Positions 53,784 to 62,983 of a DNA stretch of 64,000 nucleotides are shown here, one piece after another. Origin of the DNA: Pelagomonas calceolata (Eukaryota > Sar > Pelagophyceae > Pelagomonadales > Pelagomonadaceae). How positions within the stretch are numbered: position 1 is the first letter of the stretch; each line of letters starts with the position of its first letter. The notes beneath the pieces are model-generated. The model was not told the origin of the DNA, did not search any database, and worked only from the letters and a program-made list of their open reading frames with translations. The stretch spans positions 5,208,001 to 5,272,000 of the forward strand of contig CAKKNE010000001.1 in assembly GCA_918797485.1 (NCBI GenBank), in the 5' to 3' direction. A program made the position numbers and the translations under genes.

Positions 53784-54623
53784 CTACCCGCGCTTCCTGA
53801 CGCGCTTGAGGAACGACACGAGGTGCCGCGCGACCTGGGCCTGCTGGTCCTCGAGGGAGATCGTCCGCTCGCCGTCGTACGCCTGGATGCCGTAGTCGCC
53901 GAAGCCGGCGTGGTTCCCGCCCTTGATGACCACGCGCCGCGTCGACTTGGGGAGCTTCTTGAACTGCTCCTCCACGAGCCCTCCCCCGTACCTCAGCACC
54001 GCGCCCTTCTTGGGGGAACAGATTTCATCCTCACTGGCGAGCACGTTCAGGACCAATAGGTCGCGCCGGGTCGACAGGTCCGTATCACGTCCCCAGGCCA
54101 TGGGGCTAGCTCCAAGCATCGCGAGGCCCCGGACCTCCTCTGGCGACGCCTCGTCGGCCACGAGCATAGCGCCGAGGGTCCCGCCGCCGTGCGAATGCCC
54201 GCCGACTGCCCAGGTCTTGATGCCAGGATGCCGTGCTGTCAGTTTACGAAAGCCGGCCGTCGTGATCGCGAATCGGAGAGGCGGACGCGCCAGTACTACA
54301 GTGGCCTTTGCCTCCTCGGCGACGCGCCGGCAGAGCGGAGCGTACGCGGCCGCCTCGACGGCCGCACCAGGGTAGAAAACAAGCCCGACGTCATCGCCTC
54401 CAATAAACTCGTACGGCGACCATCCGTAGCGCAGCGCCGGCAGGCCCACCCGCGCGGCGGGAGTCGCTGATTTGTATTTGGAACGAATCAACCCGGGAAT
54501 GAGAAAAGACTGCAGCCCGAAATAGGGCCACAAGTAGACGATACATTGCCCAAAGCCGACGATGTCAAAGTACGCGAGCAGAGCCGCGACGAGCGCGCCA
54601 GCGACGGCGTGGTTGTGGCGCAT
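53784..54623 (-). CDS. Alpha/beta hydrolase, membrane-anchored
   Basis: 279 residues from ATG 54623. One N-terminal hydrophobic helix (AVAGALVAALLAYFDIVGF) anchors it. The hydrolase core has DVGLVFYPGAAVEAAAYAPLCRRVAE, the nucleophile elbow GHSHGGG, and the C-terminal His loop VVIKGGNHAGFGDYG, matching the alpha/beta-hydrolase_5 (dienelactone-like) family; an Asp acid is likely near LVLNVLASEDEIC. Substrate unknown. The upstream frame extends only through a GTG, so ATG 54623 is used. Confidence 0.8.
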   Translation of the reverse strand: MRHNHAVAGALVAALLAYFDIVGFGQCIVYLWPYFGLQSFLIPGLIRSKYKSATPAARVGLPALRYGWSPYEFIGGDDVGLVFYPGAAVEAAAYAPLCRRVAEEAKATVVLARPPLRFAITTAGFRKLTARHPGIKTWAVGGHSHGGGTLGAMLVADEASPEEVRGLAMLGASPMAWGRDTDLSTRRDLLVLNVLASEDEICSPKKGAVLRYGGGLVEEQFKKLPKSTRRVVIKGGNHAGFGDYGIQAYDGERTISLEDQQAQVARHLVSFLKRVRKRG

Positions 54624-55014
54624 TGCTTCCCTCGTCGTCGTCGCCGTCTTCGCTTTCACCACTAAAAACTATGGAGTTGTTGACTGAACACGAGCGGGAC
54701 AGTTCCTATCGAGATGCGATCTGTTTAAATTTTGGTTCGAAAATCCAAGCGCGGGGGGATGAAACCCACAGCGGAACAAATGTTTTGATCCAGTGTTATG
54801 CGTCGTTAGGCTTTGATAGAGATCGCTTAGGCGAGCTCGCGCAGCGCAGCTCAAGCCAGATGAGCTCCTGCCGAAGCACAGTCACCTGCGCGCCGCAAGC
54901 AGCGTCCAGGGAGCTTTTGACCTGAGTTGTCAGATCGAGCTAGCGGCCTGTAAGGCACTAGGCATCCCTAGCAAACAGGAAGTTACGAAGACTAAAAAAA
55001 ACACATCAACTAAG
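54624..55014. promoter_or_regulatory. Tandem intergenic region
   Basis: Upstream of the hydrolase gene and downstream of the UBA coiled-coil gene. It contains a CTAG motif at 54939-54962. Confidence 0.35.
54939..54962 (-). repeat. CTAG motif copy 10
   Basis: On the minus strand CCTAGTGCCTTACAGG then CCGCTAGC; identical over 24 nt to copy 7. It lies 316 nt upstream of the hydrolase start, in the same direction. Confidence 0.8.
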
Positions 55015-58000
55015 TTACGATTTGGACTCCTCCTTGGCCTCGGCCACGCCGACGGCCTTGGACGAGAACCCCGCGCCCGCGCGGACCGACCCCGCCCGTA
55101 ACACGGGAGGCACGCGCTTCGGCCCTTGCTCCTTCTTCGCCTCGGGCGACTTCGGGCCCGACGAGAAGCCCATGCCTCTCCCAAACTTCCGCGCGGGCAC
55201 GGCGTCCGCGCCCGTCGACGGCGAGAAGGCCAATGAAGGGCCAGGTGCCATTGATGGCGCCGGGCGCGCCACGAACTCCCTTCTCCTGTTCGCGTCTAAT
55301 TTTCTAGCCATGGACGACGAGTCCCTCGCGGCTTCGATCTGGGCCACGACGTCCGTCAACGGCGACATTATCCCATTGGCTTGTCGCTGACCTTGTCGCG
55401 ATTGCGAGCGCCGTCGCGCCAGGCGCCTCTCTATAGACTCCTTGTGTCTTCTAGCGTCGTCGACCCGTCTTTCCCGACGACTTTCCGACGCGCGTTCTTC
55501 GTTCCTCTGTAGCGTCGCGAAGAGCGCGCGGTAGTCCTCGGAGCGCCTTCTCTCACTCTGTGAGACGACCTGCTCGTCGTCGGACGAGTCCTGGCTCTTC
55601 GTCTCATCCACCGTACCCTTCGACTCCACGACAATCAGCGTGCCCTTCTGGGCCACGCATTCTAGTACTTTCGAGCGCCTAGCGGCCACGAACTCGTGCA
55701 TCTTCTGGCGCCGTTCGGCTTCTAGGTCGGCGTCGAGCTGCACGAGCTCGCCCTCGACATCTCCTTTGCGTTCAGCTAACCGACGCAACAAGTCACCTCT
55801 TCTACGGGCTCGATCGTCATGCAAGCGCGCCGCCAACGCCCTCAGACATTCGTCGTGGTCCCTCACGAGGTCCGCGACGGCACTCATATCCGCGGAACCA
55901 CCCGCTCGAGCACAAATACCGACCGCTTCGCCACAAAAAGAAGCATGATGAGCAGCACAAGCCTTCACCTCCCGCCGGTCGACCTCCTTCTCTAATTCCG
56001 ACCACTCGTCGAGCTCATCAGTCGCGACGTCTTTGGACCGCATCAGGCGCTCCCTAACTCTTCGTCTCAAAGCCTCCTGCTGCTTCAAGCGCGCGTCCGC
56101 CAGCATGTCGTCCACCCTCTCGTGCTCCGCCGCGTGGCGCTCTATGAGTTTTAAAGCCTGCTTCCGCAGGTCGTCTCCTTGTAGGTCGGTGACGGCCTTC
56201 GCCAGTCCATCCCCGATGCGCTGCGCCGCGGGCAGGACTTGCAGGACGTTGTTCGCATCGACTCTAGCTAGTAGTAACCGGCCTCGCAAGGCGTCGACAT
56301 GCCTATCTGATAGCGCATCCAAAGCTTGCCGTCTTTCATCACACAATTTCTCATCCAACGCTTCCAAGGCGGCGTCACTCACATCTCGATCGGCCGTCCG
56401 CACCTTCTCGATGCAGCGCATGCGCTTCTCCGCGTGCCGCCGCGCCAGGCGATCGGAAAGTTGCTTGCGTTGGTCGTGGTGGTCCCTCGTGAGTCTCGTA
56501 ATATCGACGGGATCGACGGGCGCGTTCAGGAACTTGAGCTCGCCGTAGACGTCACCACACAACTTGGCCTCGTCCAGCCTTCTTTCCCTCAGATCGTTCT
56601 GATCATCGTCTCGACAGAGCTCGGCCCACTCGCGAAACTCGATTTCAGCATTCGATGTTCTCATTGAAAGTCGTTCCAGCAGCCTCCGTCGCGCTTTGAC
56701 GCGATCCGAAGCTCTTTCATCAGCGCGCCGTCGTCTCCCGCGCGCGTCGCGGGCCGCGACGTCGGCCACGACCATCGCCAGGTGCTCCGCCGAGACGCTC
56801 TCCTCTAGCGATGCGGCCTGGTGCGCTTGTAATGCGTTATCTTGCCGCTTGAGCTGCGCCTCGACGTCATTAATGTCTCCAGCAGCCATGCGCTGTGAGA
56901 AGCGCTTCTCGAGCTGCGCGCGTAACCGCGCCCTCGCTGCGATTCTATTTTTTAATGATCGAGCCGCCGCCTCCTCCAAGCCACGCGATGCGCACTCAGC
57001 GAAGCGCTCCAAAGCCTCGCGCGCGTCCTCAATAGCTTGGTGGCCCTCCTTGTCGACCCTTTGTAATTTCTCCGCGTCGGCTCCGACCTTGTCGCGCTTC
57101 TTCTTGAACCGGTCACGCACGTCATCAAGGCCTTTCGCTACCGCTTCACTCGCGTCCTCTTCGATCACTCGCAGGTCTATTTGAGCCTTGGCCAGGATCG
57201 CGTCGTGCCACCGGTCCCGCGCGGCCTCCTCTGCATTATTCCGTTCCATCAGACAAACCTCGATGGCCTCGAGTTGCGCGTCGTGGTCTGCGAACGTCAG
57301 CATCGACACGTCGAGCTCCGAGCCGGGTGGTGTCGAGGCCTCCTTCGCGTCGCGCAACTTCTGCTCTAGGGTCGACCGCGTCGCAGTGTCGTCGTCGCGA
57401 CGCGGCGAGCGCGCCGCAGCCTCGGGCTCGGGCTCGGGCCAGCCGCCGCGGCCGTCGCTCTCGTCGTCGGACTCCGGGGGAATGTGGGGCTTGGACTCCT
57501 CCGCTTCCACACGAGTATCGGGCTTGCTGGCGGCCAGTAACACGGCTTCCACCGGTGCCAGCGCCAGCTCGTCGTCGCTCTCATCCACATCGTCCGCGGG
57601 GTCATCGACGAAGACGCCCTTGACGAGATTTTTTAACAAGAGTTCGTCCTCCTCGAGCAGGATGAGCTGCAGCACTTTGGGGACTAGTTCCGCACCAGCT
57701 TGTTCATCCACACCGTGGGGCCCGAAGACCTCGGCCTTCACGTCCGCGGCTTCCAGAGGTTCCTTGTTGTGGACCTTGTCCTTGAGGTACAGGTAGACTC
57801 TCTCCAAAGTTTCCTTGCCGACACCCGAATCTTCGCTGAAGGCCATGACTTCACTTCTACGACTTTCGGCCTCGGCGTGGGCCGCGGCACTCCTTCGCAG
57901 TAACGCGTCGCATCGAGCTGCTTTCCGTTCCGCCTCGTCGGCGTCGGCTCCTGACAAACGTGCTCTCCTCCTCAGTTCGTCGACCTCGGACTTGTGCGCC

Positions 58001-58638
58001 GCGGCTGATAGCAATTCTCTCTCTAACTCGCGGATCTTCGACACCAGTCGCGTGGCCGACGCGTCCGTCCTCCTCAAATCATCGACCTCATTCAAGGCCG
58101 TGACCCAGTCCGCCCGCATACCCCTGACAGCATTTCTATCGATGGCGTTTCTCTCCCTTTTAAGGGCCTCGCGCAGCTCCCCGAACCTTTTTTCATCGAA
58201 CCTAGCACCATTTCGTCTCGCTTCATGCAATTCGGCGACCTCCGTGGCCCACGGTACTAAACGTTTTTCGTCAGTTGTCAAGTCATTATCGCGCGACTTT
58301 TGCAATATAGACTCCGCGATCGCGTAGTGCAACAACGCCTCCTCGTCCCTGACGTCGGCGTCGGTCTCGTCGCCCCCACCGGCGTCGGGATGGTCCAGCA
58401 ACCACTGCGTCGCGTCCTCCATGCTTTCTAAACCTAATGATAAAGCCATGGCCACGGCGTCTGGACTAAACCCCATCTGCGTCAGCTGCGCGTGGCTCGG
58501 CTGCGTTTGGGCTGGTCGCTGCGCCGTATTTAAGTTGTTTTCAGCGATATACGCGTCGATCTCCTCCTGCGTCGCGCCGCCGGCCCTCGCTTCTGCTAAT
58601 AATTGGGACTGCTCGCTCGCGCTGGCGCCGGCTCCCAT
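55015..58638 (-). CDS. Large UBA-domain coiled-coil protein, possibly myristoylated
   Basis: 1207 residues. MGAGASASEQ is a good N-myristoylation start. Residues 48-90 are a UBA domain (LTQMGFSPDAVAMALSLGLESMEDATQWLLDHP), which binds ubiquitin. The rest is highly charged and helical: Arg/Asp/Glu-rich heptads from about 100 to 290, an acidic patch near 345-420 (DDPADDVDESDDELAL), then repeated LRDRH-type units of about 90-100 residues (LLARVDANNVLQVLPAAQRIGD; each with R-D/H-D-D-x-R) up to about 1050, and a basic Gly/Ser-rich tail. It may tether ubiquitinated cargo to membranes, which is inference. No enzyme domain is seen. Confidence 0.7.
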   Translation of the reverse strand: MGAGASASEQSQLLAEARAGGATQEEIDAYIAENNLNTAQRPAQTQPSHAQLTQMGFSPDAVAMALSLGLESMEDATQWLLDHPDAGGGDETDADVRDEEALLHYAIAESILQKSRDNDLTTDEKRLVPWATEVAELHEARRNGARFDEKRFGELREALKRERNAIDRNAVRGMRADWVTALNEVDDLRRTDASATRLVSKIRELERELLSAAAHKSEVDELRRRARLSGADADEAERKAARCDALLRRSAAAHAEAESRRSEVMAFSEDSGVGKETLERVYLYLKDKVHNKEPLEAADVKAEVFGPHGVDEQAGAELVPKVLQLILLEEDELLLKNLVKGVFVDDPADDVDESDDELALAPVEAVLLAASKPDTRVEAEESKPHIPPESDDESDGRGGWPEPEPEAAARSPRRDDDTATRSTLEQKLRDAKEASTPPGSELDVSMLTFADHDAQLEAIEVCLMERNNAEEAARDRWHDAILAKAQIDLRVIEEDASEAVAKGLDDVRDRFKKKRDKVGADAEKLQRVDKEGHQAIEDAREALERFAECASRGLEEAAARSLKNRIAARARLRAQLEKRFSQRMAAGDINDVEAQLKRQDNALQAHQAASLEESVSAEHLAMVVADVAARDARGRRRRADERASDRVKARRRLLERLSMRTSNAEIEFREWAELCRDDDQNDLRERRLDEAKLCGDVYGELKFLNAPVDPVDITRLTRDHHDQRKQLSDRLARRHAEKRMRCIEKVRTADRDVSDAALEALDEKLCDERRQALDALSDRHVDALRGRLLLARVDANNVLQVLPAAQRIGDGLAKAVTDLQGDDLRKQALKLIERHAAEHERVDDMLADARLKQQEALRRRVRERLMRSKDVATDELDEWSELEKEVDRREVKACAAHHASFCGEAVGICARAGGSADMSAVADLVRDHDECLRALAARLHDDRARRRGDLLRRLAERKGDVEGELVQLDADLEAERRQKMHEFVAARRSKVLECVAQKGTLIVVESKGTVDETKSQDSSDDEQVVSQSERRRSEDYRALFATLQRNEERASESRRERRVDDARRHKESIERRLARRRSQSRQGQRQANGIMSPLTDVVAQIEAARDSSSMARKLDANRRREFVARPAPSMAPGPSLAFSPSTGADAVPARKFGRGMGFSSGPKSPEAKKEQGPKRVPPVLRAGSVRAGAGFSSKAVGVAEAKEESKS

Positions 58639-59149
58639 GTTTCAGCCTCTTGTCTGGGGCTTGTCTGGCAGCCTCTTGTCCTTGCGTTTGTCTGCGCGCG
58701 TTGCCCTTTTGCAGTCCTTTGATTGTTTGCGCTGCCTGCGCGTCGTGCGGCTGCCCCACAGCGCGCGCGCGACCAGGCGCGAGGCACAGCGCGCGCGGCC
58801 TTGCAGCGCTTCCAGCGGTCGGCCTCGGCGCGGTCGAAGGCCTCGCGTCGGTAGCCGAAGGTTTCGGAAGAGTCGCGAGAGTTGGCTCAAGAGCTGTCGC
58901 GTGCGCTGTAAAACCCGTTTTGCACGGCGATGATCGTGAGCTCTGTGCACACACACGGCTTGGCTTACGACTGCGTAGACGGCGCATTGCTCGTCAGCAC
59001 ACGCCTACGCATCACTGCACTACGTGGGCACCGCTTTGCGCCAGTCGTTTGCTCCCGCCACCCGATAGCAGGCTTGTAATTGCTGCTGCTGCCACTTGCA
59101 CAGAGTGTGCAACGCGACGCCGCGTGCGCCAAACAGTTCCAGCGTAACG
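58639..59149. promoter_or_regulatory. Divergent intergenic region
   Basis: Between the UBA protein gene (minus) and FCF1 (plus). It starts with a direct repeat of CTTGTCTGG/CTTGTCC-type sequence near 58650-58680. No CTAG motif is seen. Confidence 0.3.
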
Positions 59150-59734
59150 ATGGGCAAGGCCAAGAAGTTCCGCGCTGCCAAAGTCCGCGCCATCAAGCGC
59201 ACCGTGAACCCGAAGCACGACCCGCGCCTCAAGGACAAGCAGGACCGCGTCAAAAAAAAAGAGGAGAAAAAGAAGAAGCAGGCGGACCGCCACGTCGACC
59301 AGACGCCGGCCTCCATGTTCTTCGCGCACAACACGGGCCTGGGGCCGCCCTTCCACGTGATCGTGGACACGAACTTCATCAACTTTTCGATCAAAAATAA
59401 GATCGATCTGGTCAAGGGCATGACCGACTGTTTGCTGGCGAAATGTGTTCCTGTCATACTAGATAGCGTCATGGCGGAGCTCGAGAAGCTGGGCACGAAG
59501 TACCGATTGGCTTTAAGGCTCGCGAAGGACCCGCGCTTCCTCAGGATGCCTTCGTATTTGAAACGAGGCACGTATGCCGATGATGATATCGTGGAGCACT
59601 GTCGGGTCCATAGATGTTTCATCGTGGCGACGTGCGACAAGGATTTGAAGAAGCGGCTGCGGAAGATCCCGGGCGTGCCGATCATGTATATTCAAGCTCG
59701 CAAGTACGTCGTGGAGCGATTACCAGACCAGTAA
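59150..59734 (+). CDS. FCF1: rRNA-processing PIN-domain protein FCF1 (UTP24)
   Basis: 194 residues from ATG 59150. A basic Lys-rich N-terminus (MGKAKKFRAAKVRAIKRTV) leads to the PIN domain: FHVIVDTNFINFSIKNKIDL, VPVILDSVMAELEKLG, TYADDDIVEHC and FIVATCDKDLKKRLRKIPG, with the acidic metal-binding residues (D in VDTN, E in MAELE, D in ADDD, D in CDKD) all present. FCF1/UTP24 cuts pre-rRNA at sites A1 and A2 in the 90S pre-ribosome. Length and sequence fit the family closely. Confidence 0.95.
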   Translation: MGKAKKFRAAKVRAIKRTVNPKHDPRLKDKQDRVKKKEEKKKKQADRHVDQTPASMFFAHNTGLGPPFHVIVDTNFINFSIKNKIDLVKGMTDCLLAKCVPVILDSVMAELEKLGTKYRLALRLAKDPRFLRMPSYLKRGTYADDDIVEHCRVHRCFIVATCDKDLKKRLRKIPGVPIMYIQARKYVVERLPDQ

Positions 59735-59770
59735 GATTAGTGTGTTACTCGGGGGAGGAAGGGGGACTGC

Positions 59771-60832
59771 CTAGCCAATCCAGCGAGAGTTGTACTTGCA
59801 GAAGGAACCATAACCGCCGTTCCACCAAACCTCACGACTGGGAGCCCAGAACGAGATCACCAGCTTGAAGACGTCGCGCGGGAGCGGGCTCTGCGACGCG
59901 GTGGCGTGGACTTGCGCGGAACGCGTCCGGCGGCGCGCGTCCGTCCGGTGCGCCGGCGCCCAGGCGAAGACGCGGACGAGGAGGTCGTGCTCCTCGCGAT
60001 CGACAATGCGCGGAAAGGCCATGCGCTCGCCGATCTGCCCGAGCCGCGGCGACGCGCGACCCTGTTCGCACAGGATTCGCAGCATGCACAGGTCCGCGCG
60101 GGGCGCCCAGAAAAATTTCTTCACGGTCCCGCCGGCCGCCCGGAAGTCGCCCAAGAACTTGATCATCGGCGCCCGCCGGTATCGCTCAATCTGAACATCA
60201 TACCCGGCCTGTGTCTCGATGATTAAGCGGCACCAATCTTCGAGCGTCTGCTCGTCCACCTCCCGGCGAGTTGCGGCGCGACCGACTCCATGGAGCCGAC
60301 ATTGACTAAGGGCGCGGGCCCGCCGAGTTTCGATACCGGCGTCGAGCCTCGCGCCGCGGCTTAGCAAGAACTTGAGCACGTCTATGTCATTTTCGACGAT
60401 CGCTTGCATGATTGCGGTGAAGCCTTCCGCGGCCCCGACTCCCGGGTCTGCATTGACGTCCGCGCCGGCGTCGATGAGCAGAGCCATGGGCTCGACACCA
60501 TTGCATCCATACTCAGCACACGTGGCTGCGGCAATGACGAGCGGACGATGCCACGTCCCGCTGGGATCTTGAAAATCGACGGAGGCGCCTTGGGAAAGCA
60601 GGAACGAAACCGCCTCGCACTTGATGGCGTACTCCTCTGTCGTCTGGACCGGGTATCCCGGTGGAGAGATCACCGCGTGACGCAAACTTCCCGCGCACAC
60701 GCCGTCGAGGAGCGTCCGGCCGTTTCGCTCTAGCGTGTCGTTCGGGTCGCGGTCGCCCGAGGCGAAGTACTCGCGCAGTACATTCAAGTCGCCATTGACC
60801 GCGGCCGAGTAAACGTGTTCGGGGACTACCAT
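59771..60832 (-). CDS. Ankyrin-repeat protein with conserved C-terminal box
   Basis: 353 residues from ATG 60832. Ankyrin repeats occupy residues 5-160 (VYSAAVNGDLNVLREYFASG, RTLLDGVCAGSLRHAV, EAVSFLLSQGASVDFQD, ADVNADPGVGAAEGFTAIMQAIVEND, VLKFLLSRGARLDAG). The family tail follows: DFRAAGGTVKKFF, LCMLRILCEQGRA, and LPRDVFKLVISFWAPS, an F-box-like or SOCS-like helix, then WNGGYGSFCKYNSRWIG. This is the only full-length member of the three in the window; the others are at 34567 and 43578. A substrate adaptor role is inferred. Confidence 0.75.
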   Translation of the reverse strand: MVVPEHVYSAAVNGDLNVLREYFASGDRDPNDTLERNGRTLLDGVCAGSLRHAVISPPGYPVQTTEEYAIKCEAVSFLLSQGASVDFQDPSGTWHRPLVIAAATCAEYGCNGVEPMALLIDAGADVNADPGVGAAEGFTAIMQAIVENDIDVLKFLLSRGARLDAGIETRRARALSQCRLHGVGRAATRREVDEQTLEDWCRLIIETQAGYDVQIERYRRAPMIKFLGDFRAAGGTVKKFFWAPRADLCMLRILCEQGRASPRLGQIGERMAFPRIVDREEHDLLVRVFAWAPAHRTDARRRTRSAQVHATASQSPLPRDVFKLVISFWAPSREVWWNGGYGSFCKYNSRWIG

Positions 60833-61137
60833 CTTGCGCGCGGCGCGAGTTCCTGTCAAAGGAGGTGAGTAACCGTGAGTTTCAAATTTGTGGCCAGTCC
60901 TGGGCCACCGCGGCGCGGCGTTCGTCACGGCGGTCGCTTCTAAGGTATTCCGGCGACGTCCAGACGCCACGAAATGAGCCGGTCCAGTCGTGATCTCGTT
61001 GCGCGGGCCCTAGGTCATTAGCTAGCGCCAGTAAGACACTAGAAAGAGGCAATCTTGGTAGCTTTTTTGCCCACAACTCTACCTAAACGAGATCATTCGT
61101 GCGGCCGTGCAAGGAGAGCAACTTTTCGATCGATACC
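60833..61137. promoter_or_regulatory. Divergent intergenic region
   Basis: Between the ankyrin gene (minus) and the secreted protein gene (plus), with a CTAG motif at 61021-61043. Confidence 0.35.
61021..61043 (-). repeat. CTAG motif copy 11
   Basis: On the minus strand TCTAGTGTCTTACTGG then CGCTAGC; 189 nt upstream of the ankyrin gene, in the same direction. Confidence 0.7.
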
Positions 61138-61671
61138 ATGGCTCGGCGCAACGCATTCCTGCTGCTGGCGCTCGCACAAGCAACTGCGCTCAAGGTCTTT
61201 GGCACCCCAGGGCGCGGACCAGCCATCCAGCGCGTCTATCCGAGCGACAACTCCGTAAAAGTTGAGTACTGGCTCGGCGCCGGCCAGCTCACGAGCTGCA
61301 CCGTCGACGACGTCCGCGGCCTCCAGAAATGCGTCAAGGTCGTCTCGGCGGCCGTCTACACGGACGAGGAGGACTTCGAGACCGGCCGCTTCGGCACGGC
61401 CGCCGAGTCGGTCTGCGGCGTTGACGTCTGGGTGCCGTTCCGCGTCATGGGCGAGGCCTCGAGCCTCGACGAGGTCGCGGCCTGCTTCGAGACGGCGGCG
61501 GCAGGCGACTATTTTGTGGGAACGAAGAAGCCGCGGAGTAGTGGCGGCGCGGCAAAAAAACCTGGAGCCGAGTCGGGCGCCGTCGCCGAGGGGCTCCGCG
61601 GCGCGTTCAACGTGCTCGGCAAGGCCCAGAAGAACCTCGGCATCTTCGGCCTCTCGGACGATAAGGACTAA
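61138..61671 (+). CDS. Small secreted or plastid protein, unknown
   Basis: 177 residues from ATG 61138. MARRNAFLLLALAQATALKVFG is a signal peptide, and the following TPGRGPAIQRVYPS could be transit-like. The mature part has Cys at regular places (LTSCTVDD, LQKCVKV, SVCGVDV, AACFETA) and an alternating pattern. The end is Lys/Gly-rich, with an amphipathic helix LRGAFNVLGKAQKNLGIFGL. No family is recognised. It is convergent with the gene at 61684, only 12 nt away. Confidence 0.55.
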   Translation: MARRNAFLLLALAQATALKVFGTPGRGPAIQRVYPSDNSVKVEYWLGAGQLTSCTVDDVRGLQKCVKVVSAAVYTDEEDFETGRFGTAAESVCGVDVWVPFRVMGEASSLDEVAACFETAAAGDYFVGTKKPRSSGGAAKKPGAESGAVAEGLRGAFNVLGKAQKNLGIFGLSDDKD

Positions 61672-61683
61672 TACAACATGTGC

Positions 61684-62208
61684 TTATTTATACCCTTTGA
61701 AACGATACGCGTAGAGCGCGCGCCACGCCGCCAGATACAAAACGACGTTGACGATGCCGATCGCGACGTCGACAACGTCCGTCGGCGTCTGCAGGAGGTA
61801 TATCCGCCCGAGCTCGTAGAGCACTCGCAGCTGCGCCGCGTTTACCGCCGCGTCGAGGGCGCGCGCCGGCGCGTCGGCGCTAACCGCGTCGTCGTAGACG
61901 CCACGGTAGAACGCCGGGCCGAGCCAGCACAGGAGCCAAACGGCGCTCGAAAAGAATAGCGCGGGCAACGCATCGAGGTCAGATGCGGTCACGGGAGAGA
62001 GGATTGAGTCGCCTGCTGCAAATGACTCGACGAGTTTCTGCGTCGCGCCGGCGGCGACGATCATGCCAGCGTCGCCCACGAACAGGCGCTTGTCGTCGCG
62101 CATCATACGCCTTCGCGTTGCTGGCTCGCATCGATGGCGTGGCTGCTGGAAGCCGCAGACGAGCGCAATGGCACAGATAAAGCACCGTTGCAGCCTGAGA
62201 GTAAGCAT
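61684..62208 (-). CDS. Plastid-targeted membrane protein, unknown
   Basis: 174 residues. MLTLRLQRCFICAIALVCGFQQPRHR is a signal peptide with a Phe after the cleavage site (CGF), the heterokont plastid import hallmark, then a basic transit stretch. Three hydrophobic segments follow: MIVAAGATQKLVESFAAG (weak), ALFFSSAVWLLCWLGPAFY, and VVDVAIGIVNVVLYLAAWRALYAY, ending in the basic tail FKGYK. The arrangement suggests a small plastid membrane protein. The bases 62131-62142 (TCGATGGCGTGG) within it equal an introner core arm, probably by chance. No family is recognised. Confidence 0.65.
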   Translation of the reverse strand: MLTLRLQRCFICAIALVCGFQQPRHRCEPATRRRMMRDDKRLFVGDAGMIVAAGATQKLVESFAAGDSILSPVTASDLDALPALFFSSAVWLLCWLGPAFYRGVYDDAVSADAPARALDAAVNAAQLRVLYELGRIYLLQTPTDVVDVAIGIVNVVLYLAAWRALYAYRFKGYK

Positions 62209-62611
62209 GGTGACTCTCTGGCTGTTCCGGGCCTATTATAAGGAGCCCTACGGCTAGCTTTCCGCTTTTGGCAGGATTAGTTAGCGGTAGTAAGGCACTT
62301 AGCTTTCGTACAGCGGCCGCGGCCACGATTTGCTAGGGCTGCCCCACGCCCGCAGAAGGCAGACCAATCTCCATTTCTGCGTCGCCGAACCCTCCAGCGG
62401 CTCACCGCGGACTCGTCGCGTCTCCCCTCGGGCTTCGAGCGTGGGCAGCCAACTCCCTCGCGGCTCGTCTCGCTCGGCGGCGTTCGAGCTGCGAGGAACA
62501 AGCCTACGGCGCGTCGTAGCACCTGACGCCGTCGCAGCGGCGGACCGACAAGGCAGCCCCAGTCTCCAGCGCGCGCCACGCGAGTCGCGAGCCGCGCCCG
62601 GAGCCAACAAT
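62209..62611. promoter_or_regulatory. Divergent intergenic region
   Basis: Between the plastid membrane protein gene (minus) and the Tctex1 gene (plus), with a weak CTAG motif at 62280-62303. Confidence 0.35.
62280..62303 (-). repeat. CTAG motif copy 12 (weak)
   Basis: On the minus strand GCTAAGTGCCTTACTA then CCGCTAAC; 72 nt upstream of the plastid membrane protein gene. Confidence 0.55.
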
Positions 62612-62947
62612 ATGGCCGCCTGGGGCCAGCGCGCCTCGACGGCGAAGATGAAGGAGTGCATCGGCGAAGTCTTGAATGAGATGTTGAAAGACCATACCTA
62701 CAAGCAGGACGAGGCGCCTGAATTAACAAAGCAGATCGCCGACCGAGTGAAGAACCGCCTCAAACTCCTGGAACTGCCGCGCTACAAGTACATGGTCCAG
62801 GTCGTCGTCGGCGAGCAGCGGGGCGAGGGCGTCCGGATGGGCTGCCGCACGTTCTGGGATAGAGATACCGACGCGTACGCGTCGGAGACGTTCACCAACG
62901 ACTCCATCTTCTGCGTCGCGACGGCTTATGCGGTCTACCTGAACTAA
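62612..62947 (+). CDS. Tctex1-family dynein light chain
   Basis: 111 residues from ATG 62612, the usual length. The pattern KMKECIGEVLNEMLKDHTY, ELTKQIADRVKNRLKLLELPRYKYMVQVVVGEQRGEGVRMG (in parts), FWDRDTDAYASETFTNDSIFCVATAYAVYLN is the full Tctex1/DYNLT fold, including the RYK-Y-V strand and the WD..D-Y/A motif. These light chains dimerise on dynein intermediate chains; TCTEX1D-type members serve cilia and retrograde IFT. Whether this one is cytoplasmic or ciliary cannot be told. Confidence 0.9.
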   Translation: MAAWGQRASTAKMKECIGEVLNEMLKDHTYKQDEAPELTKQIADRVKNRLKLLELPRYKYMVQVVVGEQRGEGVRMGCRTFWDRDTDAYASETFTNDSIFCVATAYAVYLN

Positions 62948-62983
62948 GTTCTTACTTCTTATCTATTTCTCCTTTCCAGTCCG

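Noticed and set aside
62131-62142. Introner core arm TCGATGGCGTGG inside the plastid membrane protein gene
   Set aside because: It lies in an uninterrupted frame with no introner ends or splice sites nearby; probably chance or a very old trace.
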